From NCBI GenBank assembly GCA_029582265.1, contig CM055819.1:30915164-30979163 (forward strand): a stretch of DNA of 64,000 nt. The letters run 5' to 3'. Position 1 is the first letter of the stretch; each line of letters starts with the position of its first letter. Source of the DNA: Zoroaster sp. YZ-2022 (lineage: Eukaryota > Echinodermata > Asteroidea > Forcipulatida > Zoroasteridae). A program made the position numbers and the translations under genes. Of this stretch, positions 42,701 through 57,700 are shown one piece after another. The notes beneath the pieces are model-generated. The model did not search any database, was not told the origin of the DNA, and saw only the letters and a program-made list of their open reading frames with translations.

Positions 42701-45700
42701 ATATATCGGTTGATTAAGTCCACACAAGTACCCCCATTGAAACATGGGTTACTGGAACACTCGTCAATATCTGTGAAGAAAAGGAAAAAAAAAAATCATT
42801 TGAGACTGGTCAAGTCTATCTGTCTTGTGACAAGAAGACTGCAGTATTTAATACAAAATTACACATAGCAATTGGAAGAAGTGAGTCTAGTCTGGTCCCA
42901 TGTCTTTACCCTATCAAAGACAGAGACAGGCTCCATTTCATTGTGTGGGGGTGCTCTTAATTGAAGGCGAGAAATAATAAATTGCGTAGATGAACAATTC
43001 TTTCTGCCTGTGGGAGTTCGGATTGGTTTATTCAATTCTGTTTTGGTGGACTGCAAGGCCAGACCAGCACACGGAGTGAGAGCATAAATGGTCACGTCTC
43101 ACTGCCGCATGGTGGCGCTATGCCCTACCGCCGCCTCTGGATACCGTGGCAATCTATACAATTGGATACGCCGAAGATCAAGGCCCAATCTCATAGAGCC
43201 GTTAAGCAGGAAGCATTGCTGAGCAACTTTATCTGCTTGGCAACAATGAGCCGAGAAACCAGCCAGAAGTAGTATACTTTGCGTAGCTATTTGGCTGGTA
43301 AGCTATTTTCGCTAAGCACAAATTTTCTGTGCTCAGCAAATCTGTGTGCTTAGCAGCTCTCTGAAATTGGCCCCTGAACGTCACGCATCGAGGCTCTCGC
43401 GCTAGCTACCAACCAAGGTTAAAGTTGAATCTCCATGAAAATGTGAGGCTGGTATCTGTTTTTTTTTTTTTTTCTCCCCCCCCCCCATGAGTCCTGAAGC
43501 ATGACATCAGATCTTCGAGCTAGAAAGAGTTTGACGGATCAAAAAGATTATGTAAATATTTTGATAGGCGCTGGTGCAATCCGAGCCAAATTGTGGTAAA
43601 CTAAAAAAAGATTTCTTTACCAATAAATAACAAGGGTATTTATCCATGAAGTATGAACTGTGGTTTAATCTCACAAACAAGGCCTCCAATACTTACTGGT
43701 CTCACAGTGAGTTCCAGTGAATCCCGACACACAGGTACAAACGTACATGTTGATGCCATCCGTACAGGTTGCGCCATTTTGACATGGACTACTACTGCAT
43801 TCAAACACAGCTGTATGGGAGAAGAAGAAACGCAAAACCATTCAAATATCTTCTCTTAAAAACCTTCCTGTCAAAATTTGCAATATGCCCCCGAGAAACT
43901 CAATCTTTCAAAACCATTACAACACACACACACAATTTGACCGAGTTCAATATTCGAGTAAGATGAGTCAGAGATCAATGCAATTAATTATTGCAGGGGT
44001 GTGATTTGACGAAAGTAAAAAAAAAAAAAAGGGTAGTGGGCCTCGGTCTCCCAAAGCCCCCTGAACCTCCGGGATGTTTAACTTTGGAGGATTTACAGAC
44101 TCGTCTCGACAAACAAGAAACTAGAGGTTTGGACACAATACAGGCTACTTCTTTCTTTCCTTGGTGGCTACTTCTCTTCTTTCAAGAACAATTTTGAGGC
44201 AAAGGGAGCTTTGTAAAAAAAAATCCTGAAATCTGGAAAAATCCTGAGAAATCACAGGCCCGTTATTGAAAGCATTTGAAATGCCGGGATGTCCTCAGAT
44301 GGTTATACAAACCTTTTAGAAGTGGGCCAAGAGATCTAACTGAAGGCTGTGTAAAATGGTCTTTATGAAAAGGACAATATCGTCATGATCAACAGGGCAT
44401 GGAATCGGAGCACTAGTTTTAGATTAACTCAGTGTCTGAAAATAATACCCCACATGATAAGGTCATACTACCGTTGCTGCTGCATAAATGAGCCGGTAAT
44501 TTTCAGTCACTGTGTTCATCTTGTACTGGGACACTGATTAATAATAATAATAATTTATTAACTTATATTGCGCAAATTCCATAATGAGATGTTCAAATGC
44601 GCATTACAAATTTACAATTTCAAATGTACAATACAATAAAAATATATTAAAAAATATCAATAAAAGCACATCACAAAAATATCAATAAAATGCCATACAG
44701 AAAAAATGTGTTTTAAGTAATTGTTTAAAAACAGTCAAACTAGTCGATTTCCGAATATTTAATGGTAAAGCATTCCCATAATTTGGGAGCAGCAAACTCA
44801 AATGCCCTATCACCCAGCGTGATTTTAGTCCGACACACCGGTAACTAAGGAGCATGTCGCTCTGGCACTTCTAAGATTATATTGAGATGAAGATTTTTTG
44901 ATAAGTTGGCATAAATATAAGGAGCAAGACCATTTAAAATCTTATAAGTTATTAACAAAATTTTAAAATCAATCCTGAACCTCACCGGAAGCCAGTGTAA
45001 GTCAATGAACAAGGGTGTAATATGACAGTATTTTAAAGCATTACAAACCAATCTAGCGCAAGAATTTTGAACACGTTGCAGCTGGTTAATTTGAATATCA
45101 GGCAATCCATAAAGGAGACTGTTACAATAATCCAATCGGCTGGAAATGAAAGAATGAATTAATGTTTTGGTACATTGCCTAGATAAGTACTTCTGACACG
45201 CCTAATATTATGTAAGTAATAAAAGCAGTAGCACAAGTTTTTGTAATATGAGTAGCCATTGTCATGTTTGCATCAAACCAGGCACCAAGATTCCTTACAA
45301 TGGGGGTAGGGGAAACCCTGGACGAACCAACTTTAATACCATCAATGTTAACCTTAGCCAATTGTTGACGAGTGCCTAAGATAATAAATTCAGTTTTACC
45401 ATCATGCTTAGCATTAACCCATTACCAAGCATCCATTTGCGCACAACATGTATACAGCCCTCCATTGCAGAAAGTGCCGACGCCTGACTTGATACAGCAT
45501 TTGGACAAAACGAAGATAAAGTTATGCGTCATCAGCATAGCAATGAACATTTGGGAGTTGAGTTTCGATTACTTCAAACAAACTACTAGTATACAAAATA
45601 AACAACAAGGACCTAAACACGAACCTTGGGGTACACCTCATCGAGGTCAAATTTCTGAGACAATTTGCCATGAATGGAGACCTGCTGAGATCTGTTAAAC

Positions 45701-48700
45701 AAATAAGATTTAAACCAAAGGAGAGCAGTCCCATCAATACCAAACTTAGAATGGAGTGTGTTCAGTAAAAATTTGATGATTTAAGGTATCAAAAGCTGAA
45801 CTTAAATCAAGTAAAACTAATAACGTAACCCATTGCTTATTCATAGCCATTAAAAGATCGTTTTAACCTTTAATAAAGCAGTCTCGGTACTATGATATTT
45901 ATAAGCCGATTGTGCAATCGGATATAAACCTTTCAGGGATAAATGTGACTGAAGTTGAAATGCCACAGCCTTTTCCACCAGTTTAGAAAATGAATTGCAG
46001 ATTACTGACAGGCTCTAAAATTTTCAATCTGTAAATCAAGACCAGGCTTTTTAACAAGGTAAAACCACTGCTGATTTCCAGCATGTTGGAAAGTGACCCA
46101 TACATAAGGATGAATTAACTAAACTAGTTATAACAGGCAAAAGTACGTCTAAGGAGCCAATAAGTAACCTCATAGGAATAGGGTCAAGGACACAACATTT
46201 CTTACTTGAGCCTAAAATGAGATTACTTAACATCGCCTCTTCAGAAAGTTGACTAAAACAGTTAACGTATCGGCATCATCAACTAATGAAGGTATGGGTA
46301 AGGGAGCAGCTAATGAGGTGAGCCGGTCTCATTACAGCAATCTTAACCTGATATTTGAAATTTTATTAACAAAAATTTCCCATCTCATCTGCAAGAGTCA
46401 AGTCATCCGTGGTGTGAAGGCAACAAGAAAGTCTTGTCAAGCTTTAGCAGAGACCTGCTCACCCTAAACAATTTCCGCTTGATCATGGCTGTTTTCATTA
46501 ATCAGGTTAGAATAATAACCCGACGCGTCTATTCATCAAGAAGATAACATTATTTCTATTCAACTTAAACAAGTCAAAATCGAGTTAAGCCCAGTTGCTC
46601 TCCATCTGCGCTCAAATTTCCCACGCAACTTTTTGCCGCTCTGATCTCATCGTTAAACCATGGAACACAAGGCCGAGCAATGATAAATTTTTTAACAACA
46701 GGTGCATGACGATGAACAATGGAACTAAGGATATTATTATATGAAGCGGCAAAACGATCAACATCACCAGATTTACTCATGACTAAATCTCCATTACACA
46801 AATCAGATGAAAAAATGTCAGTTTTGAACATTTCCATATCAACAGAATTAATCTTTCTGTAATTAATCTTTCTGTGATTCCATGCCCTGTTGAAAGGCCG
46901 CTCTTATTGTGACAATACTGTCCCTATTATGGCCATTGTTATTATTATTAGAATGAGTGTGGCATAGATGTATTCTAATACAGGATTGTGATTGGGCAGT
47001 TTTGAAAAATCCACGTAAATTTTGCGAGGGGTATTGCGGCCGCTGTTGTGAACAGCGCTGGGGTGAAATCTATAGTTCTGAGCGTTTTCTTTGCTTTCCT
47101 TTATTGCTTGAATGTTTAAAATCTGGAGGATCACAACACTGCGATTTGTAAAAATCTGAAAATCCGGGAAAAATCAGACCCCTGCTTTAATATAGTGTAA
47201 ATAAAAGTTACAAACTTACGTATTTCACATTTGGATCCAGTGAATCCTGCAGCGCAATCACAGGTAAAGGAGTTGACTCCGTCCTGGCACATGGCACCAT
47301 TGACGCATGGATTAGACACACACTCATTGTACTCTGATCACAGAAAAGAAAAAAAAATACATAGGTCGATATTGATGGCGAAAAAATTATTTTGTTACAC
47401 TCCGTGGTCTCATGGTGGACAGTTGATCGTGTGATGGTGAAGTGCATTTGAACACTCTCAGTTTCAATCTTTGCTGAATTTGAAACTCCCAACGTACAAT
47501 GAGGGTAGAGTCGTCACTTTTAGAAATCAAAATATGTTACATAATCAAAGTGTATATTTTAGATGTACAGATAAAAAGGGTTAGAAATGAATCCTGCAAA
47601 TTCTTGCAGATATGGACTATAATAATGTTTTGATATGAAATAATCAGCACAACTGTCATTGAATTGTAGAAGACAGCATGACAAATAGCAAGATGACTGT
47701 GTGCTGCCACTGACATGTACAACAGTCGCTGTTTTTCAGGTAAAAAAAAAAGGTGACATGGAATCACCATTTCCTCCAATTTAACATATATTTTAGAGAA
47801 ACAAAATACAAAGACGAGTGTTTCAATCTATCAATCTACCGCAAGAAGATGTTATTTCGCCAAACTTTTATCTACTCTTAGGCCAAAAAAAAAGTCATAT
47901 GTGACTCAGACAAGCGAATCTGCATTTTTAATTTCCTTGTTTTTTTTTTGCCACAAAACAATGTCCAATTGCAGTCAAAATTGCTAGATTGATTGGAATT
48001 CTGCCGTGCCATTCTAAATGACTTTTTCAATTTGTGAGTCCTCTCTTAGCCATCATACTTTGTATATGGGAAATCTGGTCCCTGCGTATACATGTATCAC
48101 ATATTTCCCATAAAAAAACATTACCAAAACCAGGCATGCATTTTTGTAATTGAAATGGCTAGGCACAAAAAAATTTGTACAGTGTTTTAAAGTTTACTAC
48201 GGAAGCGTAGTGCCGCCACATGAATAAAAAAAAAATCTCGCTCTTATCGTGTACGTACACGATAAGTCCAAAGTTATCGTGTACGTACACGATAATTATC
48301 GTGTACGTACACAATAGTTATCGTGTACGTACACGATAATTATCGTGTACGTACACGATAAGAGCGAGATTTTTTTATTCATGTGGCGGCACTACGCTTC
48401 CGTAGTTTTCTATGGCACTAGGATACTTTTAAAAAAGATGAAATCAGCTGATCAGCTGAAAAGTTGCATGCCTGCAAAACAAAAGAAAAAAAGTGCATCA
48501 CCGCACCGATTTTGAAGCTGACCGATGACCATAAACCGAGAGACTTTTTTGGGGGACTTATTAACAATGTAATAGCTGTTTTATTTTGTACTTGGATCAC
48601 AACAAGTTAAAGTTCAAAGTTCAATTAGGTTCAAGGTTCAAGGCTGAAGAATTACCTTGTTCACAGTTAGTTCCATAGTACCCCGGTGCACAGTTACACT

Positions 48701-51700
48701 GGTACCGGTTAATAGCATTCTCACATAACCCTCCATTCAGACATGGGTTACTGCTGCATTCATCAAGTTCCGTTTGACACATTGTGCCTGTCCAGCCCGG
48801 CCCACATTGACAGGTGAACTGGTTCAGCTCGTTGATACACGTGGCACCGTTGCGACAGGGGTTACTTGCACACTCGTTGATGTCTAAGAAAGTTTGATAT
48901 AATTATTAGTGACACTGATGCACAAACCTCACATCAACATATTTGACGTACGTACTCCAACGCATTGAGAGTAGAATCATCATTTTTCAAACCTGATACG
49001 TTTTCTTTTTTTTAATTCTATCTTGATGCATTTTTGTATAAGAGGGCCCCAAATGATCAGCTGTACTTGATGGATTACCCTGGATGGGTTATCCTCTACA
49101 AAGATGGTTATAAATAAACAAAATAAATAAACGACCTTGATTCCACACTTTGATGCCATAGCGTACAGGGATGAGGTTGGTAATGTTTCAGAAAATCAAA
49201 TGTTAAAAAACGACAAATGTATAAATGTGTAACAACGCTGGTGCAACAACGCTGGTGCAACAACGCTGGTGCAACAACGCTGGTGCAACAACGCTGGTGC
49301 AACAACGCTGGTGCAACAACGCTGGTGCAACAACGCTGGTGCAACAACGCTGCTGCAACAACGCTGGTGCAACAACGCTGGTGCAACAACGCTGGTGCAA
49401 CAACGCTGGTGCAACAACGCTGGTGCAACAACGCTGGTGCAACAACGCTGGTGCAACAACGCTGCTGCAACAACGCTGGTGCAACAACGCTGGTGCAACA
49501 ACGCTGCTGCAACAACGCTGCTGCAACAACGCTGCTGCAACAACGCTGCTGCAACAACGCTGCTGCAACAACGCTGCTGCAACAACGCTGCTGCAACAAC
49601 GCTGCTGCAACAACGCTGCTGCAACAACGCTGCTGCAACAACGCTGCTGCAACAACGCTGCTGCAACAACGCTGCTGCAACAACGCTGCTGCAACAACGC
49701 TGCTGCAACAACGCTGCTGCAACAACATTGCTGCAACAACATTGCTGCAACAACAATGCTGCAACAACAATGCTGCAACAACAATGCTGCAACAACAATG
49801 CTGCAACAACAATGCTGCAACAACAATGCTGCAACAACAATGCTGTAACAACAATGCTGCAACAACAATGCTGCAACAACAATGCTGCAACAACAATGCG
49901 TAACAACAATGCGTAACAACAATGCATAACAAAATAATAATAAGACAAGAAAAAAATTATTGAACAAATTATTTCGTACAATTTCATTTAGATAAAACTA
50001 TGGGTTGAGTACCGAAGAGCAAAAAAGGTTAAAACTTGAATACAACCCTTTATGCTCACTAGATCAGGAAACAATATTTATGTAGATTGGATAATGGTCG
50101 CTATGGAAACAATTTGAGTAGATCGAGAATAATTCATACCCGATTCACATCGTACTCCGTGGTATCCAGCAATGCATGTGCACTGAAATCCATTGACTCG
50201 GTCGGTACACACGCCTCCATTCACACATGGGTTACTGGAACATTCATTAATATCTATAAAAAACACAAACAAAGTCAAATGATGAAAATGCAAAGAATAT
50301 GCGCAACAAAATTCAATATTTTATTCTTGATTCAATTAAATTCGTGAATACTGCCTGCCCTAACACAGATTAATAGATGACTACAACTGTGTAGTTTTCT
50401 TCTTGGAAAAGAACTACAAATATAAATAAATTATGTTAAAATTATACAGGGGATTGGCTCAATACTTTTTTTCAAAATGTTATTGACTCTTTTTTTCATG
50501 ACATATACTACTCAAAACAATTTAGGGAACACCGGATTTTTAACATCAAATAGGTTTGAAATGTTCCATGAACCGGGATTTTCATTTGCAACCCCCTCTC
50601 TCTTTCAGTAGTCATGTCATGAAATGTGTAATCACTACATGCATCCTTTATCATCTGTTTCATTGTGCAGTTGTTTCTCATCAATTCTGTGAAACATTGT
50701 GTTTATCTGAAATAAATGATCTTGCTTTAACTGAGATTATTCCGGTGTTCCCTAAATTGTTTTGAGTAGTATATTTAAAAATTTTATGTGACGGCCAAAA
50801 TGGCGCCATGATGTTTGTCTCCATCACTGTTTTTCAACATCAGGGGTTTGATTTGACAAAAGTAAATAATCCTGGTAAAATCAGGAGCTGGCCTGGGTCT
50901 CCCTTTGGTCTAGAGGACAAAGCCTCCTGAACCTCCTGTACATTCGGAGGATCGATAGACTCTTTACATCTCCACAAACAAGAAAATAGAGGCTTGTGCG
51001 AACACAATACAGGATACTTCTTTCTTTCCTTGGTGGCTACTTCTCTTCTTTCAAGAACATTTTGAGGCTGAGGGAGATTTGTTAAAATCCTGAAAAATCA
51101 CACGGTAAATGGCAAAGTTTTATGAGCTCATTTGATTGAATCCATCTGTATGAGCAACTGTAACCACTGATAAAGTGGGGCTTTGCCACATGCCAATCGA
51201 TCATACACAGGGTGGCATTCATAGGTTTGTTGCTTTCAGTAGCCCAAAATGATGTAATACTGTGTTGTTATGTTTTATGTACGATTGACATATACGAAAT
51301 GACCGTACGAAATGAGTCGGAAGTCGCAAATGCCTGTATTGAGATATGGACACGTAAACACGAGTCATGCGTGTGTGTGGTCGAAAAATATATATATATA
51401 TTTTTTTTTCGAAAGAAATAAATAGAAAAACATGTTAATAAATCTACCCAACAACAAAAGATTTTTTGACCACACACATGCATGACTCGTGTTTACGTGT
51501 CCGTATCTCTATACAAGCATTTGCGACTTCCGACTCATTTCGTACGGTCGGGTCACATATGTATTTTTAATTTCTCCTTAAGTTTTTTTTTATAGAGCAA
51601 TCTATATGTATATTTATTTATAACTTTTTATGGTATTTTTAACTATGTAAATTTGACTGTTTTCAGCCCACCGGCTGCTTTGTTAGATTTTAATAAACCA

Positions 51701-54700
51701 TCAATAATAATAATAATAATAATAATAACATATACATGTAGCAAGTGATTCGTTGCAGTGCATTGTACCAGTCCTGTTCCGTTATTGACTTGAACTGTAA
51801 GTTACACAAATGATGGCTTTCTTGATAGTTCAGTTAATTTCAGACATATTTGTTAATAAAGTGGTGTATATAAGATGGTATATTGTACCTATATGACATG
51901 TGTTGCCAGTCCATCCAGAGGCACATTGACACTGGAACAGGTTGATGTCATTTAGACAGGTGGCGTTGTTCATACATGGCTCCACCATACACTCGTTAAT
52001 ATCTAGAAACATATCAAAGAAAAATAAAAAACGAATTAGGAATTGCAAACTGCCCCTGATGAACCATACGAGGATAACTTCACAGAGCTGCTAAGCAGAG
52101 AATATTGCTCAGCAATATTAGGCAGATAACCAGCCAAAGTGTACACAATTTGTATGAAGGTTTGGCCAGTTACCAACACAACCAGCTAAGGGAGGAGGGC
52201 CAAAGTCTTGGTACAGCCGAGCCTTTGAGAGGCCCGGCCAGGCCTGGGCTACCTGGCCTCCTAATCTGTCTTTTGTGAGTGCTAATTCTGTAAAAATACA
52301 GTACCTGCCAATCAACCTAACCTGGGCTTCTGGAGGGCCTAGCCCCCAGGCAAGTAGAGCTCATTACAATGGCTGCATGCAGTTGTGAACAAAAGCCAGC
52401 TGAGGTATCAGTCAAGTCTGTGTTAACAATAAGAGCTATTTGAGATGTATTAATTACTAAAGGGTCTTTTGTGCTCAGCTAGGGGATTATATAGGCCCAT
52501 AGGCCTGGGTAAAGCCTGGGCCTGGCCAGGCTTCTCAAAGGCTTGGCTGTACCAGGACTTTGGCCCTCCTCCCTAAGATGCAGTCAAATATGAGTATTGC
52601 TGATTATCAACATACCGTCTATGCAATTGGAACCAGTAAATCCAGCCCGGCAGTTACAGGTGTATGAATTAATTCCATCTATGCACGTTCCTCCGTTACG
52701 ACACGGTGAACTGGAGCACTCATCCAGTTCTGAAAAAAATAAATTAACAACAAAAATGAACTCGGTAAATTTGTGCCTTTATAGAAACTGAAGTTCATAC
52801 CATTCATGGACATACTGAAGGTTAGGACATGTCACTAGTCAAGGCAAATTCTTACTATTGAGGATAAAGACCCCATTTCATAGAGCTGCTTAGCGAAGAA
52901 TTTTGCTTAGCAATATAAAACAGACTACCAGCCAATTGACACACATTTTGTAGGACAGTTTGGCTGGTAACCAACAAAGTCTGCTCAGTAAATCTTTCTG
53001 CTTAGCTGCTCTATGAAATTTGTCCCAGGTCTACAGCAGTGTAACTAGGGTTGGTTCAGTAGGGGGCACTTGGGAGCCACTAAGATTTTCGGGGAGGGCG
53101 GGAGAGGGGACACTTTTGTACAGGCCCTTATGTTTTTCTTAAGGCTCCTAATTCCGAGTGGGGAACGGGAACCCAGGGAGGCACAGGCCTCGGATGGGGA
53201 GAATATGCCCCCCCCCCCCCCCATATTGACAACACCAGGCCAACTATGATTCCTTACAGGTGTATGGACTATCTTCATTGCTACACAATCCACTATTAAT
53301 CCACTATAAGGATATACTCCTACTATAACTAAGATCTTACCAGTATCGCAGCGAGCCCCGGTCCATCCCGCTTGGCATGTACAGGTATATCGACTCTCTT
53401 CATTGCTACACAAACCACTATTCATATAAGGATATACTCCTACTATAACTAAGATCTTACCAGTATCACAGCGAGCCCCGGTCCATCCCGCTAGGCATGT
53501 ACAGGTATATCGACTCTCTTCATTGCTACACAATCCACTATTCATATAAGGATATACATTTACTCCTACTATAACTAAGATCTTACCAGTATTGCAGTGA
53601 GCCCCGGTCCATCCCGCTAGGCATGTACAGGTATATCGACTCTCTTCATTGCTGCACAATCCACTATTCATATAAGGATATACTCCTACTATAACTAAGA
53701 TCTTACCAGTATCACAGCAAGCCCCGGTCCATCCCGCTTGGCATGTACAGGTATATCGACTCTCTTCATTGCTACACAATCCACTATTCATATAAGGATA
53801 TACTCCTACTATAACTAAGATCTTACCAGTATCACAGCGAGCCCCGGTCCATCCCGCTAGGCATGTACAGGTATATCGACTCTCTTCATTGCTACACAAT
53901 CCACTATTCATATAAGGATATACTCCTACTATAACTAAGATCTTACCAGTATCTTGGCGAGCCCCGGTCCATCCCGCTAGGCATGTACAGGTATATCGAC
54001 TCTCTTCATTGCTACACAATCCACTATTCATATAAGGATATACTCCTACTATAACTAAGATCTTACCAGTATCGCAGCGAGCCCCGGTCCATCCCGCTAG
54101 GCATGTACAGGTATATCGACTCTCTTCATTGCTACACAATCCACTATTCATATAAGGATATACTCCTACTATAACTAAGATCTTACCAGTATCACAGCGA
54201 GCCCCGGTCCATCCCGCTTGGCATGTACAGGTATATCGACTCTCTTCATTGCTACACAAACCACTATTCATATAAGGATATACTCCTACTATAACTAAGA
54301 TCTTACCAGTATCACAGCGAGCCCCGGTCCATCCCGCTAGGCATGTACAGGTATATCGACTCTCTTCATTGCTACACAATCCACTATTTATATAAGGATA
54401 TACTCCTAACTATAACTAAGATCTTACCAGTATCGCAGCGAGCCCCGGTCCATCCCGCTAGGCATGTACAGGTATATTGACTCTCTTCATTGCTACACAA
54501 ACCACTATTCATATAAGGATATACTCCTACTATAACTAAGATCTTACCAGTATCGCAGCGAGCCCCGGTCCATCCCGCTTGGCATGTACAGGTATATCGA
54601 CTCTCTTCATTGCTACACAATCCACTATTCATATAAGGATATACTCCTATACTATAACTAAGATCTTACCAGTATCGCAGCGAGCCCCGGTCCATCCCGC

Positions 54701-57700
54701 TTGGCATGTACAGGTATATCGACTCTCTTCATTGCTACACAAACCACTATTCATATAAGGATATACTCCTACTATAACTAAGATCTTACCAGTATTGCAG
54801 TGAGCCCCGGTCCATCCCGCTAGGCATGTACACACTGTAAACATAAGTTAGTCATTGGTGCTCATAAATTAGTCAAAACGACTAATTTAGATTAGTCAAG
54901 TCTCAATGACTAATTAAATCAACGTAGGACTAATGTTTAGTCACAAATGACCAATTTAGGTTAGTCATTGCTGATGTTTGTGACTAATAAAAATAAGTCA
55001 TTCGTTATGAGCAAAACTTGATTATTTCAAGTTTATAATTGCTTTCAGAATGAATTTTCGCTGGGGTTTATTTCAAGTCATTCGGACTTATGATCTTTTT
55101 CATAAACACGTATTTTTAAACATTTTTGTGGTATTAAATTCATATGAAAATGGTCATGATAATTTTTTGTGATACATTTTGTGTACCATTTGATTCATTC
55201 AGTGATAATTGAATGTTATTTCTTTCAAATCGATGACAAAATCACAAATAATTTGCTTGGATGGGAACATTATTACTTCGTCAATGACTAATGTGTCTCG
55301 TCATACGACTAAGAAAACGAAATTGCGGTTATGCAACTGCTAAGTTCCTACTGGTTGAGCAACTGGTAGTTTGCGGTTCGCGTATTGTCCATGCATTGAA
55401 CGGGTACCATTGAAATTGAACCGCGCCACGTTTAACGTTTGCATTATTGGCCGCCATTGTATCGACGTGTCATATGCATTGTTCGATTGCTTATTGTGTG
55501 CACAGCAATATTGTTTGCTAGAACGCTGTCATAATCTACTGCAATCTTGCATTCATCAAAGCCATCAAACATCAAAATAATGTCAACGAACTCAGAAATG
55601 TCATCAACTGCAAGGTAAGTCCAGTTTTCGTTGTATTAAGTGAATGTTTTATTAGTTGAGGCCTTATTTTCGGTCACACTATTTAGCGTCAACTCGACGG
55701 TTTCACGACAACTCAATACAACTCCACGACAACTCAAGACAACAAGTTACAAAATACCTTTAAATGCGGTATTTATTGCCAGAGTGTATCTGGAAACACA
55801 GCTCAAAATTATTTGCACTTTCATGCATACTTATTTTTCAAGGAAAAAATAGTTTTTTTTCCCGATTTTCTCCGTCCGAAGATGCCTGTGCAATGACATC
55901 AGACCGCACCATTGTGTTAGGTTTTTGTCACTGTTTGTAGGGGTTGGGAATGACCCACATTATAATCTTGCTTTTGTTTTTTATTATTTCTTAATTTCTT
56001 TTTTTACTCATTTCTTTATTTAACTTCCTTATTTCCTCAATTCTTTATTTGATTTCTTTATTTCAGTTTCTTTATTTCTTTGTTATTTTCTATTATTTTC
56101 TATTATTTTCTATTGTTTTTATTTTTTATTTCATTAGTTTTGATAAATACATTTCTTTAGCTTGGTCAATGACTTAGAAAATTTTAATTGCATAAAATAA
56201 ATGTAAATATAATTGTTACTGTTTTTTCATTAAATAAAGAAATGCAGACTACTAGGCCTACTACTTTTATGAGCTTTATATCGCTTCCATTTAAAAAAAA
56301 TGTATTCAGTCAATCAATGCTAAAAAGCAAATAAATATTTATTACAGAAATAATAATAAAATGATTAAATATAAAGTGGACATTACATGTAAAGAGGCCT
56401 GTAACTAAAGAGCAAATGTGGGTTTCATATTTCGATTTGTAATTTTATTTTATGTGTTTTTCTTTCTTGATTTGATATTAACAGATGTTATCCGAGTTCA
56501 AGAGACTGCAGGGAACAAGAGCTGGAGTAGAAGAACTTCTGGACGAAGGCCTGAAGAAGTATGAAAGTGCCATCCTGAAGCTGTTTGGGTCAGCCAAGAA
56601 ATTGGAAGACTTGCACCAGAAGGCTCTGGATAACATCCCTCTGCAACGGGATGAAATTGCTAGAAAAGGTCAGTTGGTTTTAGGATGATAAACCTAGTTA
56701 AAGCCCCTATACAACATTATTAGTTCCACTATTCCAGAATAAAATAAATGTAAGCAAGTCTTAATTGATGTGAAGATTATGTGATATTAAAGTTATTCTG
56801 CATGAAGTGCAGACATTTAAGAGAAATTATGAAAATAAGATTCAGGCAGAAAAACAGAATCTGCGAAGTTGCTGTCTTGCGTGATTCACCTCAACATTAC
56901 AGACAATCACCATTTCAGTTTTTCTAGGTTTTATCCATAATGTGAGCACATTTGCACTTGGGTGAAACTTAACCACGGTTATTCAATCAGAGTTGCCAAA
57001 ATAATATTGTTGAGGGGCTTTAAATAAGAAGCTTTTGTCAAATGATTGATTATATTTTTGTACTAAATGTGGTCTTTTATAAACATTGTTTCAGAGGCAA
57101 CTTCTGTCGCAGTCATACTTGGTATTCCGGCTTTGTTAAGAGAAAAGGCAGGCAGTATGTTGCTACTTGCTAAGGAGAGTGTAAGTACATAATGTGTGTT
57201 GTGTTTGATATGCAAAGAAATACAGTGTAGCTTGAAAATATTGTATTGAATAAATTAAACATTTAAAAATAAATTGAGGCTTCTGTAGTTTATAAACAAT
57301 CTAAGGAGTTTTCGAGTACCTTATATGCAAGGCTGTGAAACTGCATGTACTCCTTTGGAGTGAAGTGGTTTTGAGAATTTTTTATATTCGACATTCCAGT
57401 CAGTATACTCTGAGAATGCTTATACCCAATTTGAACTTTTTACAGCAGTGGTAACACCAGCCCTGTAGTTCACGGGCATTCCAGCAAGATTTACTCTTTC
57501 ATGCTTTTACACCTCAATGAGCAGCTGTCTCCTGATTCATGTTGAGAGCTGTTCAAAAGCATAGTGGCAGTTCAACCACTGGTTTTTGGTTATGACCTCC
57601 TTTTCTGCTACATTGGAACTGGAGCTGTTGCGCTCACAAAACATCTGTTGAATATCATTTGCCTAAAATACATCATTTGCCTAAAAGACATCGCACAATC

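Noticed and set aside
49108..49987. Several 200-270 codon ORFs on both strands (alanine/cysteine/glutamine rich)
   Set aside because: They come from the 14-bp minisatellite, which is open in all frames.
53045..54379. A 444-codon ORF of EGF-like repeats as an independent gene
   Set aside because: It is read-through of the 120-bp array, has no start context of its own and runs into non-coding sequence with a poly-C stretch at the low end.
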